DNA of 64,000 nucleotides from Pantoea alhagi (lineage in GTDB: Bacteria; Pseudomonadota; Gammaproteobacteria; Enterobacterales; Enterobacteriaceae): NCBI RefSeq assembly GCF_002101395.1, contig NZ_CP019706.1:744001-808000 (forward strand), given 5' to 3'. Numbering within the stretch: position 1 is the stretch's first letter; every line of letters starts with the position of its first letter. The notes beneath the pieces were generated by a model. The model saw nothing but the letters and a program-made list of their open reading frames with translations, did not search any database and was not told where the DNA came from. Made by a program: the position numbers and the translations under genes. Below, one piece after another: positions 45,335-53,756 of this stretch.

Positions 45335-47218
45335 TTATGCCCCGACAATACCGCCATCTTCACGAGTGATCATGATCACTGAAGAGCGCGGACGCGGACT
45401 GTTATGAGGGAAGTGAGAATCGCCCTCTTCTCCTGGGTGCTGTACGTTGACAAACATAGTGCGGTAATCCGGCGTAAAGGTGATACCCGTTAGCTCGCAG
45501 GATTTCGGTCCCACCATAAAGCGACGGATTTCACCGCTGTTGGGATCCCCGACCAGCATCTGATTATTACCCTGCCCCTGATAATCGCCCTCATTACTGT
45601 ATTTCCCGTCGGTCAGGATCCACAAACGTCCGGCGCTATCAAAGCCCAGCCCGTCCGGGCTGTTAAAGGTATTGTCTGCCGTGATGTTAGGCGTACCACG
45701 CTGCACACCCTGCGGGTGCGCAATCGGGTTGCCGCACAGCACAAAAATGTCCCAGCTGAACTGCTGTGCCGTGGCGTCGCCCTGCTCATCCCAGCGAATA
45801 ATCTGGCCATAAATATTGTCGGGACGCGGGTTAGCCGCATCCACCGGCATCTTTTCATTACCGCGCTTGTTGTTATTGGTCAGCGTACAGTAAGCGCGAC
45901 CATCGTGCGGATTCACCGCTATCCACTCAGGGCGATCCATACGCGTGGCTTTCACCACATCCGCCGCCGCGCGCGCGTTAATCAAAATATCCGCCTGACT
46001 CTGGAAACCGTTTTCTGCGGTCAGTTCGTTTTGTCCGTGAACCAGCGCCAGCCAGCGGCCCGTCCCCTTCAGCGGCGTACCGCTTTTATCACCTTCGAAC
46101 ACCGCGACGTACAGCGTTCCCTCATCCAGCAGCGCTTTATTTGCTGCTGGATTAGCGTGATCAACTTTGCCCGTGGAGACATATTTATAGATATATTCGC
46201 CACGCTCATCGTCGCCCATATAAACCACCAGCTCACCGCTTTTTGCTACCGTCACCGCCGCGTTTTCATGTTTGAAACGCCCCAGCGCGGTACGCTTTAC
46301 CGGCACCGAGGTGGGGTCGAGCGGGTCTATCTCTACGATCCAGCCGTGGCGGTTAAATTCGTTGGGGTTTTTTGCCACGTCAAAACGATCGTCAAAATCG
46401 GACCAGTTGCGCTCCGGCTCGCTGGCGTTGAGCGTATAGCGTTTCTGCTGCGCTGTGGGTTTGAAATCAGCGGCTTTGGTGCCGAAGTAGGTGTCGAAGT
46501 TCTCTTCGCAGGTAAGGTAAGTTCCCCAGGGAGTTTTGCCGTTGGCACAGTTGCCAAAGGTGCCCAGCACCGTTTTCCCTTCGGGATCGGCTGCGGTTTG
46601 CAGCGCCGCATGGCCTGCTGCCGGTCCGGAAAAATGCATCAGGGTGTTGGCGGTAATACGACGGTTATAGCGTGACGGACGCACCACGCGCCAACGATTG
46701 TCTTCGCTACGTGCAACCTCAACGATCGATACGCCATGCCCCGCCTGCGATTTTTTTACATCTTCCAGGCTGGTCGCCTTGCTGCCGCCGTGAGGGAACA
46801 GGTACTGTTCGTTTACATACTCATTATTGATTGCCATTACGCCACGGTTATCATCCAGGGCGAAAAAGCTCATACCATCATTATTATCACCGAACTGCTT
46901 TTCCTGATCGGCCGCGCTGTTATTTCCCTGAGGATCGAACGCAGGGGCGCCATCTACCAGCGGCTCGCCCCAGGAGATAAGCACCTCAGCCCGATAGCCC
47001 GGCGCGATAGTGATTTCATCAGCGGTAGAAGCAGGAATCGCCGTAAATCCCAACAGCGGGCTACCGTTCGGTGCTGACTGCACCTTAGCCAGAGCAGAAA
47101 AGCTGACGCCGCCGCCAAGAAAGCCTGCCAGCCCTAATGCGCCGGTTCCGGCCAGCAATTTACGACGCGCCGGGCTTGGCAGTGATTCCATGTTTAATTC
47201 AAGGATTTTATCGCTCAT
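45335..47218 (-). CDS. PhoX-family (DUF839) Tat-exported phosphatase-like protein
   Basis: Protein of 627 residues resembling PhoX-type alkaline phosphatases, which are Ca/Fe-dependent beta-propellers exported folded by the Tat pathway. A twin-arginine signal is visible (SPARRKLLAG at 15-24, then a hydrophobic stretch to about 42 ending SALA). Conserved stretches include NNEYVNEQYLFPHGG, YLTCEENFDTYFG, MGDDERGEYIYKYV and LGFDSAGRLWILTDG. The start is the ATG at 47218; the frame is open to a TTG at 47284, but that would displace the signal. Inserted between apaH and folA, which are neighbours in E. coli. Substrate and gene name cannot be determined from sequence alone. Confidence 0.85.
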   Translation of the reverse strand: MSDKILELNMESLPSPARRKLLAGTGALGLAGFLGGGVSFSALAKVQSAPNGSPLLGFTAIPASTADEITIAPGYRAEVLISWGEPLVDGAPAFDPQGNNSAADQEKQFGDNNDGMSFFALDDNRGVMAINNEYVNEQYLFPHGGSKATSLEDVKKSQAGHGVSIVEVARSEDNRWRVVRPSRYNRRITANTLMHFSGPAAGHAALQTAADPEGKTVLGTFGNCANGKTPWGTYLTCEENFDTYFGTKAADFKPTAQQKRYTLNASEPERNWSDFDDRFDVAKNPNEFNRHGWIVEIDPLDPTSVPVKRTALGRFKHENAAVTVAKSGELVVYMGDDERGEYIYKYVSTGKVDHANPAANKALLDEGTLYVAVFEGDKSGTPLKGTGRWLALVHGQNELTAENGFQSQADILINARAAADVVKATRMDRPEWIAVNPHDGRAYCTLTNNNKRGNEKMPVDAANPRPDNIYGQIIRWDEQGDATAQQFSWDIFVLCGNPIAHPQGVQRGTPNITADNTFNSPDGLGFDSAGRLWILTDGKYSNEGDYQGQGNNQMLVGDPNSGEIRRFMVGPKSCELTGITFTPDYRTMFVNVQHPGEEGDSHFPHNSPRPRSSVIMITREDGGIVGA

Positions 47219-47324
47219 TTTGCATTGCTTCCCGTTATGGTTTCCCAGACTGGAAGCAATGCTAGAGGGCAAAAATGACAGCAATGTTACAGCTGGCGGA
47301 TAAGCACGCTTTTAACCGACGTTA

Positions 47325-47810
47325 TCAGCGGCGTTCAAGAATTTCAAAGCAGTAGCTGTGAGAATTTTTCTCATCGGCGTCATGAAATTCACTGAACACC
47401 GACTGCCATTCGTCCGGTTCGTAATCAGGGAAATGCGTATCGCCTTCCACTTCCGCATCAATGTGCGTCAGATAAATTCGATCGGCGCGGTCCAGCATCT
47501 GCTCATAAATACGACCACCGCCAATGACCATGATCTCTTCAACGTCGCCCGCTGCTGCTAAGGCATCGTCCAGTGAGGTCACCCAGGTTACACCATCCGT
47601 TGCTTTTCCTGGCTGGCTGCTGACCACAATATTATGGCGTCCCGGCAGCGGGCGGCCAATTGATTCCCAGGTCAGACGCCCCATAATTACGGGTTTATTC
47701 AATGTATTCCGCTTAAACCAGGCTAAGTCCGCAGGCAGATCCCACGGCATAGCGTTTTCCATCCCAATAACGCGATCGGCTGCTAAAGCCGCTATCAGGC
47801 TTATCATCAT
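47325..47810 (-). CDS. folA: Dihydrofolate reductase FolA
   Basis: NADPH-dependent reduction of dihydrofolate to tetrahydrofolate; the trimethoprim target. The 161-residue frame begins with two ATGs (47810, 47807); counting from the second, Asp27 (catalytic), Trp30 and the Met20 loop ENAMPW are in register with E. coli. The adenosine-phosphate loop reads MGRLTWES, with Leu at position 45 where E. coli has His. One residue is inserted near 66 relative to E. coli. Separated by 106 bases from the downstream PhoX-like gene. Confidence 0.97.
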   Translation of the reverse strand: MMISLIAALAADRVIGMENAMPWDLPADLAWFKRNTLNKPVIMGRLTWESIGRPLPGRHNIVVSSQPGKATDGVTWVTSLDDALAAAGDVEEIMVIGGGRIYEQMLDRADRIYLTHIDAEVEGDTHFPDYEPDEWQSVFSEFHDADEKNSHSYCFEILERR

Positions 47811-47936
47811 AAATTCTCAACAGGGTGTAAAATTGGCGCCATCATACGTAAAGGCGAAACTTTCGTCGATAGTCTGGTCAATGGATTTACGTAAAGGTTT
47901 TTAAACCGTGACTGAGGTGACAAAGGTAGCCGTTTC

Positions 47937-47957
47937 AGCCCCAGTTTGGGGCTTTTT
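47937..47957 (+). terminator. Orphan intrinsic terminator upstream of folA
   Basis: AGCCCC (47937-47942) and GGGGCT (47948-47953) with loop AGTTT are followed by TTTTT. It is oriented on the plus strand, although no plus-strand gene lies upstream within 2.6 kb except apaH. It may end a small RNA or an antisense transcript starting in the folA leader. Confidence 0.7.
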
Positions 47958-48133
47958 CAGGGAAAGGCAGCGGCGCAACATCCTGGAAGCATCGGCGAAC
48001 GTTCTTCTTGTTACAGTCAGCAAGAATTTGCCTCATTATCATGCGTTCAGAGCACGTATGCTATTCAACGGGGCTGGATATTCGGGCGGTTATTTCTGTG
48101 CGGCGCGACAAGAAGTGATATAAGTTCCCTTGA

Positions 48134-48149
48134 ATATTTCATGAAATAT
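48134..48149. repeat. 16-bp perfect palindrome upstream of bactofilin gene
   Basis: ATATTTCATGAAATAT is identical to its reverse complement and lies about 290 bases upstream of the bactofilin start at the edge of an AT-rich segment. An operator for a dimeric regulator is possible; no regulator can be named. Confidence 0.6.
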
Positions 48150-48441
48150 CGATAATTTTAAGCACAGTTCAATTGCTATTTTCTGTTTGACCTTTAATCC
48201 CCAGAATAGCCATCAATTTAAGGCCTATTCCTTGTAATTAAAAATATCAGGACATAGTATATTCTCTAATATAATTTTCTTTACACTCATTTAATAATAA
48301 ATCCGTTCGAACTCTTCGCCAAACGCTCTGCCACTGCAGTAAGAGATAGTACAGGGTGAATATGCCGTTCTTCATCTTATCGCGTGTCGGTTAAAGAATT
48401 AACACAGACATCGCAGGCACAGGGAGTTATAACAGGCTAAT

Positions 48442-49110
48442 ATGGACAGGCAATATTTTTTCTTTAATGGTGGCATCTGCTGCTGGCTACTGGCGCTGGT
48501 AGCAAGCTTTTTCTCTTTAACCTGGGCGGGCGTCTTCGGATCTCTGGCCGCCGGGTCATTTTTACTTCACAGCTTACAATGGAAGATCCTGACTATGTTT
48601 AAAAAACCAAATAAATCGGCAGAAATAGCGGCAAAAAAAGAGGCTATTATCCCAACCAATGCGCCGGATAAAACGACACCTCATGAAGAACAGGCCAATA
48701 ATACGGTGATTGCCCGTGATGTCTGTTTTGAAGGGAATCTCAAAGCGGTAGGCCAGGTGTATATTTATGGCGAGGTGCAGGGAAATATTATTACTAACGA
48801 AGGTGTAGTAAAAGTTATGCGTAGCGGGCTGGTCAACGGCAATATTACCAGCAAGGAATTAATTATTAACGGCACCGTCAAAGGCGAATGTAAAGCTGAA
48901 TCGATGGATATTGGCGAGCATGCAAATATTAATGGCGCGCTTGATTATGTCACGCTGTCGGTGAAAAAAGGTGCCATGTTTGTAGGTAGTGTGGAAACCT
49001 CCAGAAAGCCTGAGAACGCCGTTAACGTGGTTGGCATTGCTCCCACGCCTGCCGTTTCCGGCAAGGAGTTGCCCAACACGCCGGAAAAAAGCAAAGCCAG
49101 CCAAGCCTGA
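48442..49110 (+). CDS. Bactofilin (polymer-forming cytoskeletal protein), membrane-anchored, CcmA-like
   Basis: The 222-residue protein has an N-terminal hydrophobic region of one or two transmembrane segments (about 7-48), a Lys/Thr-rich linker and a bactofilin (DUF583) domain at about 88-185, recognisable by its regular beta-helix pattern of short Gly/Val/Ile turns (GQVYIYGEVQGNIITNEG, then GTVKGECKAE). Bactofilins polymerise without nucleotide and scaffold cell-shape factors; in Proteus the related CcmA affects cell curvature. An in-frame ATG at 48595, preceded by GGAAG, would give a soluble form without the membrane part. Ends before a bidirectional terminator shared with the porin. Confidence 0.8.
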   Translation: MDRQYFFFNGGICCWLLALVASFFSLTWAGVFGSLAAGSFLLHSLQWKILTMFKKPNKSAEIAAKKEAIIPTNAPDKTTPHEEQANNTVIARDVCFEGNLKAVGQVYIYGEVQGNIITNEGVVKVMRSGLVNGNITSKELIINGTVKGECKAESMDIGEHANINGALDYVTLSVKKGAMFVGSVETSRKPENAVNVVGIAPTPAVSGKELPNTPEKSKASQA

Positions 49111-49140
49111 ACAGTTATGCGGCAGAGCGATTAGCGTTAA

Positions 49141-49174
49141 AAAACCTGAGCGCCAGTGATGACATTCAGGTTTT
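49141..49174. terminator. Bidirectional terminator, bactofilin / porin
   Basis: AAAACCTGA (49141-49149) and TCAGGTTTT (49166-49174) form a 9-bp stem with T runs on both strands, placed between the convergent genes. Confidence 0.75.
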
Positions 49175-49208
49175 AATCAGTTAACGGCGCTACGTCGAAT
49201 AGCGATTA

Positions 49209-50357
49209 TTAGAAATCGTAACGCAGGCGCACCAGGTTCATATCCCCCAGATCGTCGCTGCTGGAGGTGAAAACGTGTTCGTAATCGATACGGAAGCCGT
49301 AATCGAGCTGTAACGTCACGCCGACGCCGTTGTCGATGCGCTGGTAATCGCGGCCGCGGGTATATTCCAGACGATCACCCATAACGTAAGGCTGCACCGA
49401 TTTCACCGCATAGCGCTGCACCGGAATGGTGTAGCCGACAAAATACTCTATGCCCCACGCTTCATTGGCAAAGTAGTTATCAACGCTGCGTTTCTTACTC
49501 GGCGAGAAGTTCTGGTACCAGCCGCCGCCCAGCGCCAGCGTCCAGTTGTCCGGTTTCCAGCTCAGCGAGGTGCCAATGATGTTCTGATCGTAGCCTTTGC
49601 TGTCACCGTTGCCTGGATTGCGCATTTCAGCACGAGTGTAGTTCCATGCGGTGCCCCAGGAGAGATCCGGCGTCAAATGGTAGTCCACACCCAGTGAGCC
49701 GCCGCCCTGACGCTTGTAGCGCAGGCCGTTGCCCGGCAGATACTCGGTATCTTCCAGTAGCCAGGAGGCGTAGAGATCGGCATCGCCGAAGCGATTTTTA
49801 TACTTCAGCTGTTTACGTGCGCGGTAGGTGCCGTCGTAATCACCGTTGATGCCGATATTTGACGCCTGGGCCAGCATATCGTAATCCCAGATATCCGTTT
49901 TGGCGCCGACGACGTCATAGTAAACGCTGTTCTGCTGACCAAAGGTCAGCTGGCCCCAGCGCTGGCTTTTAAAACCGGTGTAAAGCTGGCGGCGCGAAGT
50001 ATCACGCGCGCCTTCAGCGTAGTGGTTATCCCAGTTGAACAGCGCCGGAATATTGACGCCCAGTTCATAATAGCCCAGCCAACTGACATCTTCGGTCAGA
50101 TAATATTCCGCACCGAAGCGAAAGCGCGTGCCGCCGTCAAATCCGTTGCGCTTATAAGAGCCGCGATCGCTGTCGCCGGTGATATTGTTGAACTGCGGAC
50201 GGATGCTGCCGCCCACCGCAAACTTCAGACGGCTTAACGCATCGTCCGGTTGGGCATCTTGTTTAATCAGCGTAATTTCCGCCTGGCTGGTGAAAGGCAG
50301 CGCAGCGAGCAGGCCGACGCCACAATAGTATGCAATAACACGCTTAGAAAAATTCAT
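49209..50357 (-). CDS. Outer-membrane porin of the Gram-negative porin type
   Basis: The 382-residue protein has a signal peptide ending at about residue 26 (LPFTSQA), then a mature beta-barrel-like protein of alternating aromatic and polar strands, with the porin motifs GFKSQRWGQLTFGQQNS, and ends in a C-terminal Phe (LRYDF), the Bam recognition signature. It is not OmpC/OmpF-like enough for me to name it and has no close E. coli counterpart at this position. Convergent with the bactofilin gene; upstream is the carB terminator. Substrate range is unknown. Confidence 0.75.
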   Translation of the reverse strand: MNFSKRVIAYYCGVGLLAALPFTSQAEITLIKQDAQPDDALSRLKFAVGGSIRPQFNNITGDSDRGSYKRNGFDGGTRFRFGAEYYLTEDVSWLGYYELGVNIPALFNWDNHYAEGARDTSRRQLYTGFKSQRWGQLTFGQQNSVYYDVVGAKTDIWDYDMLAQASNIGINGDYDGTYRARKQLKYKNRFGDADLYASWLLEDTEYLPGNGLRYKRQGGGSLGVDYHLTPDLSWGTAWNYTRAEMRNPGNGDSKGYDQNIIGTSLSWKPDNWTLALGGGWYQNFSPSKKRSVDNYFANEAWGIEYFVGYTIPVQRYAVKSVQPYVMGDRLEYTRGRDYQRIDNGVGVTLQLDYGFRIDYEHVFTSSSDDLGDMNLVRLRYDF

Positions 50358-50457
50358 TCTTTATCCTTTAACATCCTGACAAACCCGGCGCGATAAGGTC
50401 CGTTACCTTCTCGCCAGTCAAAATGCGCGTCCTTTACGGCACATAAATCGCGCCCAT

Positions 50458-50484
50458 AAAAAAACGGCTCCCGGGAGAGCCGTT
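50458..50484 (-). terminator. Terminator of carAB
   Basis: On the minus strand AACGGCTC pairs with GAGCCGTT around a 6-base loop, followed by Ts (As at 50458-50462 on the plus strand), about 20 bases after the carB stop. Confidence 0.88.
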
Positions 50485-50502
50485 ATCGGTTAAATCACTA
50501 AC

Positions 50503-53500
50503 TTATTTAGCATTAATTTGTGCGTGCATTTCCTGTACGGAAATCACTTTCTCCGTTGGGTCAGCATTCAGCGCCATCGCGGTAGCAAAGCCGCCATTCA
50601 GCGTGGTGTCATAATGCACTTTGTACTGCAGCGCACTACGGCGAATCACGCGTGAATCCTCAATGGCCTGCCGTCCTGCAGTGGTATTGACGATATAGCT
50701 GTATTCGCCGTTTTTCAGACGGTCCTGAATATGCGGGCGTCCTTCATGCACTTTGTTCACCAGACGGGGGTTAATGCCTGCTTCACCCAGCACAACCGCC
50801 GTACCGTGCGTAGCATCAAGCTCAAAGCCGAACTTCAACAGTTTGGCAGCCAGATCAACCACTCGTTTTTTGTCGCCTTCACGTACCGACAACAGCGCCC
50901 GGCCCTGCTTTTTCATGTTGGACTGCGCGCCCAGCATCGCCTTGGAGAACGCTTCAGCAAAGGTGCGGCCAACGCCCATCACTTCACCCGTCGAGCGCAT
51001 TTCCGGTCCAAGAATCGGGTCCACGCCAGGGAACTTGTTAAACGGCAGTACTACTTCTTTCACTGAATAGTAAGGTGGAATAACTTCTTCAGTTACGCCC
51101 TGCTCCATCAGTGTTTTACCGGCCATGACGCGCGCGGCAACTTTTGCCAGCGGCACGCCGGTCGCTTTAGAAACGAAAGGCACGGTACGTGCGGCGCGCG
51201 GGTTAACCTCAATCAGATAAACTTCGTTATCTTTTACCGCAAACTGCACATTCATCAGACCGCGTACGCAGAGCTCAAACGCCAGCTTCTCTACCTGCTG
51301 ACGCATGACATTCTGAATTTCCTTGCTCAGCGTATAGGCGGGCAGTGAACAGGCGGAATCACCGGAATGCACCCCGGCCTGCTCGATATGCTCCATGATG
51401 CCACCAATCAGCACACGCTCGCCGTCGCAAATCGCATCAACATCAACTTCTACCGCGTCGTCCAGGAAACGATCCAGCAGCACCGGCGCATCGTTAGATA
51501 CGGAGACAGCCGTCTGGAAGTAGCGCTTCAGATCCTGCTCGTCATACACAATTTCCATCGCCCGGCCGCCCAGCACATAAGAAGGACGCACCACCAACGG
51601 ATAACCAATATCTGCCGCTTTCTGTACCGCCTGTTCCAGCGCCGTTACCGTGGCGTTCGCAGGCTGCTTCAGGCCCAGGCGATCTACCGCCTGCTGGAAG
51701 CGCTCGCGATCTTCCGCACGGTCGATAGCGTCCGGGCTGGTACCGATAACCGGTACGCCAGCGGCTTCCAGCGCACGCGCCAGTTTCAGCGGCGTCTGGC
51801 CGCCGTACTGCACGATAACGCCTTTTGGCTGCTCAACTCGTACGATTTCCAGCACATCTTCCAGCGTTACCGGCTCAAAATAGAGACGGTCGGAGGTGTC
51901 ATAATCGGTTGAAACGGTTTCCGGGTTGCAGTTGACCATAATGGTTTCATAACCATCTTCGCGCAGCGCCAGCGCAGCATGAACGCAGCAGTAGTCAAAC
52001 TCAATGCCCTGACCGATGCGGTTTGGTCCGCCGCCCAGTACCATGATTTTTTCACGATCCTGGTTTGGATTCGCTTCGCACTCCTCTTCATATGTGGAGT
52101 ACATATAGGCGGTATCCGTTGAAAACTCGGCGGCGCAGGTATCAACGCGCTTATAAACCGGATGCAGGTTGTACTGCTGGCGCAGCTTGCGTACTTCCGC
52201 TTCGCTTACGCCGGCCAGATCCGCCAGACGCGCATCGGCAAAGCCTTTGCGCTTGAGCGTGCGCAGGAAATCGGCATTCAGGCCGTTAATGCCTTCCTGA
52301 GCAACCTGCTCTTCCAGACGCACCAGCTCTTCAATCTGTACCAGGAACCAGCGATCGATATTGGTCAGGTTAAATACGCCGTCTACCGACAGGCCAGCAC
52401 GGAACGCATCGGCTACGTACCAGATACGCTCGGCGCCTGCATCTTTCAGCTCGCGGCGGATACGTGTCAGCGCATCGGCATCATCCAGATGCACTTTTGG
52501 ATCAAAGCCGTTAGCGCCGACTTCCAGTCCGCGCAGCGCCTTCTGCATTGACTCCTGCAAGGTGCGGCCAATCGCCATCACTTCACCAACCGATTTCATC
52601 TGGGTTGTCAGACGATCGTTGGCACCGGCAAATTTTTCAAAGTTAAAGCGCGGGATTTTAGTCACGACATAGTCGATCGAAGGCTCGAACGAAGCAGGCG
52701 TACGGCCGCCGGTAATGTCGTTCATCAGCTCATCCAGCGTGTAACCTACCGCCAGCTTCGCCGCGACTTTAGCGATCGGGAAGCCGGTGGCTTTGGAGGC
52801 CAGCGCCGAGGAGCGGGATACGCGCGGGTTCATCTCGATAATAATCAGGCGGCCATTTTTGGGGTTCACCGCGAACTGCACGTTAGAGCCGCCGGTTTCC
52901 ACGCCGATTTCACGCAGTACCGCCATCGAGGCGTTACGCATGATTTGGTACTCTTTATCGGTCAGGGTTTGCGCCGGCGCAACGGTGATGGAGTCGCCGG
53001 TGTGGATGCCCATCGGATCGAAGTTTTCAATGGAGCAGACGATAATGCAGTTATCATTCTTATCGCGCACTACCTCCATCTCATACTCTTTCCAGCCAAT
53101 CAGCGATTCATCAATCAGCAGCTCTTTGGTAGGTGAGAGATCTAGGCCGCGTTCGCAAATCTCTTCGAACTCTTCGCGGTTATAGGCGATGCCGCCGCCG
53201 CTGCCCCCCATAGTAAAAGAGGGACGGATAATGCAGGGGAAGCCGACATCCGCCGCAACCTGCAGCGCTTCTTCCATATTGTGCGCAATGCCGGAGCGCG
53301 CCGTTTCGAGGCCAATCTTCTTCATCGCCTTATCGAAACGCTGGCGGTCTTCCGCTTTATCAATCGCGTCCGCCGTGGCGCCAATCATGGTCACACCGAA
53401 CTCCGCCAGCACGCCCTGACGCTCCAGCTCCAGCGCGCAGTTCAGCGCCGTCTGGCCGCCCATGGTAGGCAGTACCGCATCGGGACGCTCTTTCTCAATG

Positions 53501-53730
53501 ATTTTACGCACCACTTCCCAGTGGATCGGCTCGATATAGGTGGCATCCGCCATTTCCGGGTCGGTCATGATGGTTGCCGGATTGGAGTTAACCAGAATAA
53601 CGCGATAGCCTTCTTCGCGCAGCGCCTTACAGGCCTGTGCGCCGGAATAGTCAAACTCGCACGCCTGGCCGATAACAATCGGGCCAGCGCCCAGAATCAG
53701 GATGGATTTTAAGTCAGTACGTTTTGGCAT
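50503..53730 (-). CDS. carB: Carbamoyl-phosphate synthase large subunit CarB
   Basis: Makes carbamoyl phosphate from bicarbonate, ammonia (channelled from CarA) and two ATP for arginine and pyrimidine synthesis. The 1075-residue protein contains two homologous ATP-grasp halves (about 1-400 and 553-935; each with a SNPATIMTDP- or NCNPETVSTD-type motif), an oligomerisation domain between them and a C-terminal allosteric domain (about 937-1075) that binds UMP, IMP and ornithine in E. coli. Starts 26 bases after carA. Confidence 0.98.
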   Translation of the reverse strand: MPKRTDLKSILILGAGPIVIGQACEFDYSGAQACKALREEGYRVILVNSNPATIMTDPEMADATYIEPIHWEVVRKIIEKERPDAVLPTMGGQTALNCALELERQGVLAEFGVTMIGATADAIDKAEDRQRFDKAMKKIGLETARSGIAHNMEEALQVAADVGFPCIIRPSFTMGGSGGGIAYNREEFEEICERGLDLSPTKELLIDESLIGWKEYEMEVVRDKNDNCIIVCSIENFDPMGIHTGDSITVAPAQTLTDKEYQIMRNASMAVLREIGVETGGSNVQFAVNPKNGRLIIIEMNPRVSRSSALASKATGFPIAKVAAKLAVGYTLDELMNDITGGRTPASFEPSIDYVVTKIPRFNFEKFAGANDRLTTQMKSVGEVMAIGRTLQESMQKALRGLEVGANGFDPKVHLDDADALTRIRRELKDAGAERIWYVADAFRAGLSVDGVFNLTNIDRWFLVQIEELVRLEEQVAQEGINGLNADFLRTLKRKGFADARLADLAGVSEAEVRKLRQQYNLHPVYKRVDTCAAEFSTDTAYMYSTYEEECEANPNQDREKIMVLGGGPNRIGQGIEFDYCCVHAALALREDGYETIMVNCNPETVSTDYDTSDRLYFEPVTLEDVLEIVRVEQPKGVIVQYGGQTPLKLARALEAAGVPVIGTSPDAIDRAEDRERFQQAVDRLGLKQPANATVTALEQAVQKAADIGYPLVVRPSYVLGGRAMEIVYDEQDLKRYFQTAVSVSNDAPVLLDRFLDDAVEVDVDAICDGERVLIGGIMEHIEQAGVHSGDSACSLPAYTLSKEIQNVMRQQVEKLAFELCVRGLMNVQFAVKDNEVYLIEVNPRAARTVPFVSKATGVPLAKVAARVMAGKTLMEQGVTEEVIPPYYSVKEVVLPFNKFPGVDPILGPEMRSTGEVMGVGRTFAEAFSKAMLGAQSNMKKQGRALLSVREGDKKRVVDLAAKLLKFGFELDATHGTAVVLGEAGINPRLVNKVHEGRPHIQDRLKNGEYSYIVNTTAGRQAIEDSRVIRRSALQYKVHYDTTLNGGFATAMALNADPTEKVISVQEMHAQINAK

Positions 53731-53756
53731 TATCTCTGTTCCTTTCCTGAAATTTA

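Larger units (their letters stand above)
47811..48441. other. Intergenic region folA / bactofilin
   Basis: Just over 600 bases between divergent genes. The folA side holds an intrinsic terminator oriented away from folA (47937-47957); the bactofilin side is AT-rich (48130-48300) with a 16-base perfect palindrome. A 71-codon plus frame (47908-48123) runs across the terminator hairpin and lacks convincing composition. E. coli carries kefFC further along this side of folA; nothing of them is seen. Confidence 0.6.

Noticed and set aside
47908..48123. 71-codon plus-strand frame upstream of the bactofilin gene
   Set aside because: It spans a strong intrinsic terminator and lacks plausible protein character.
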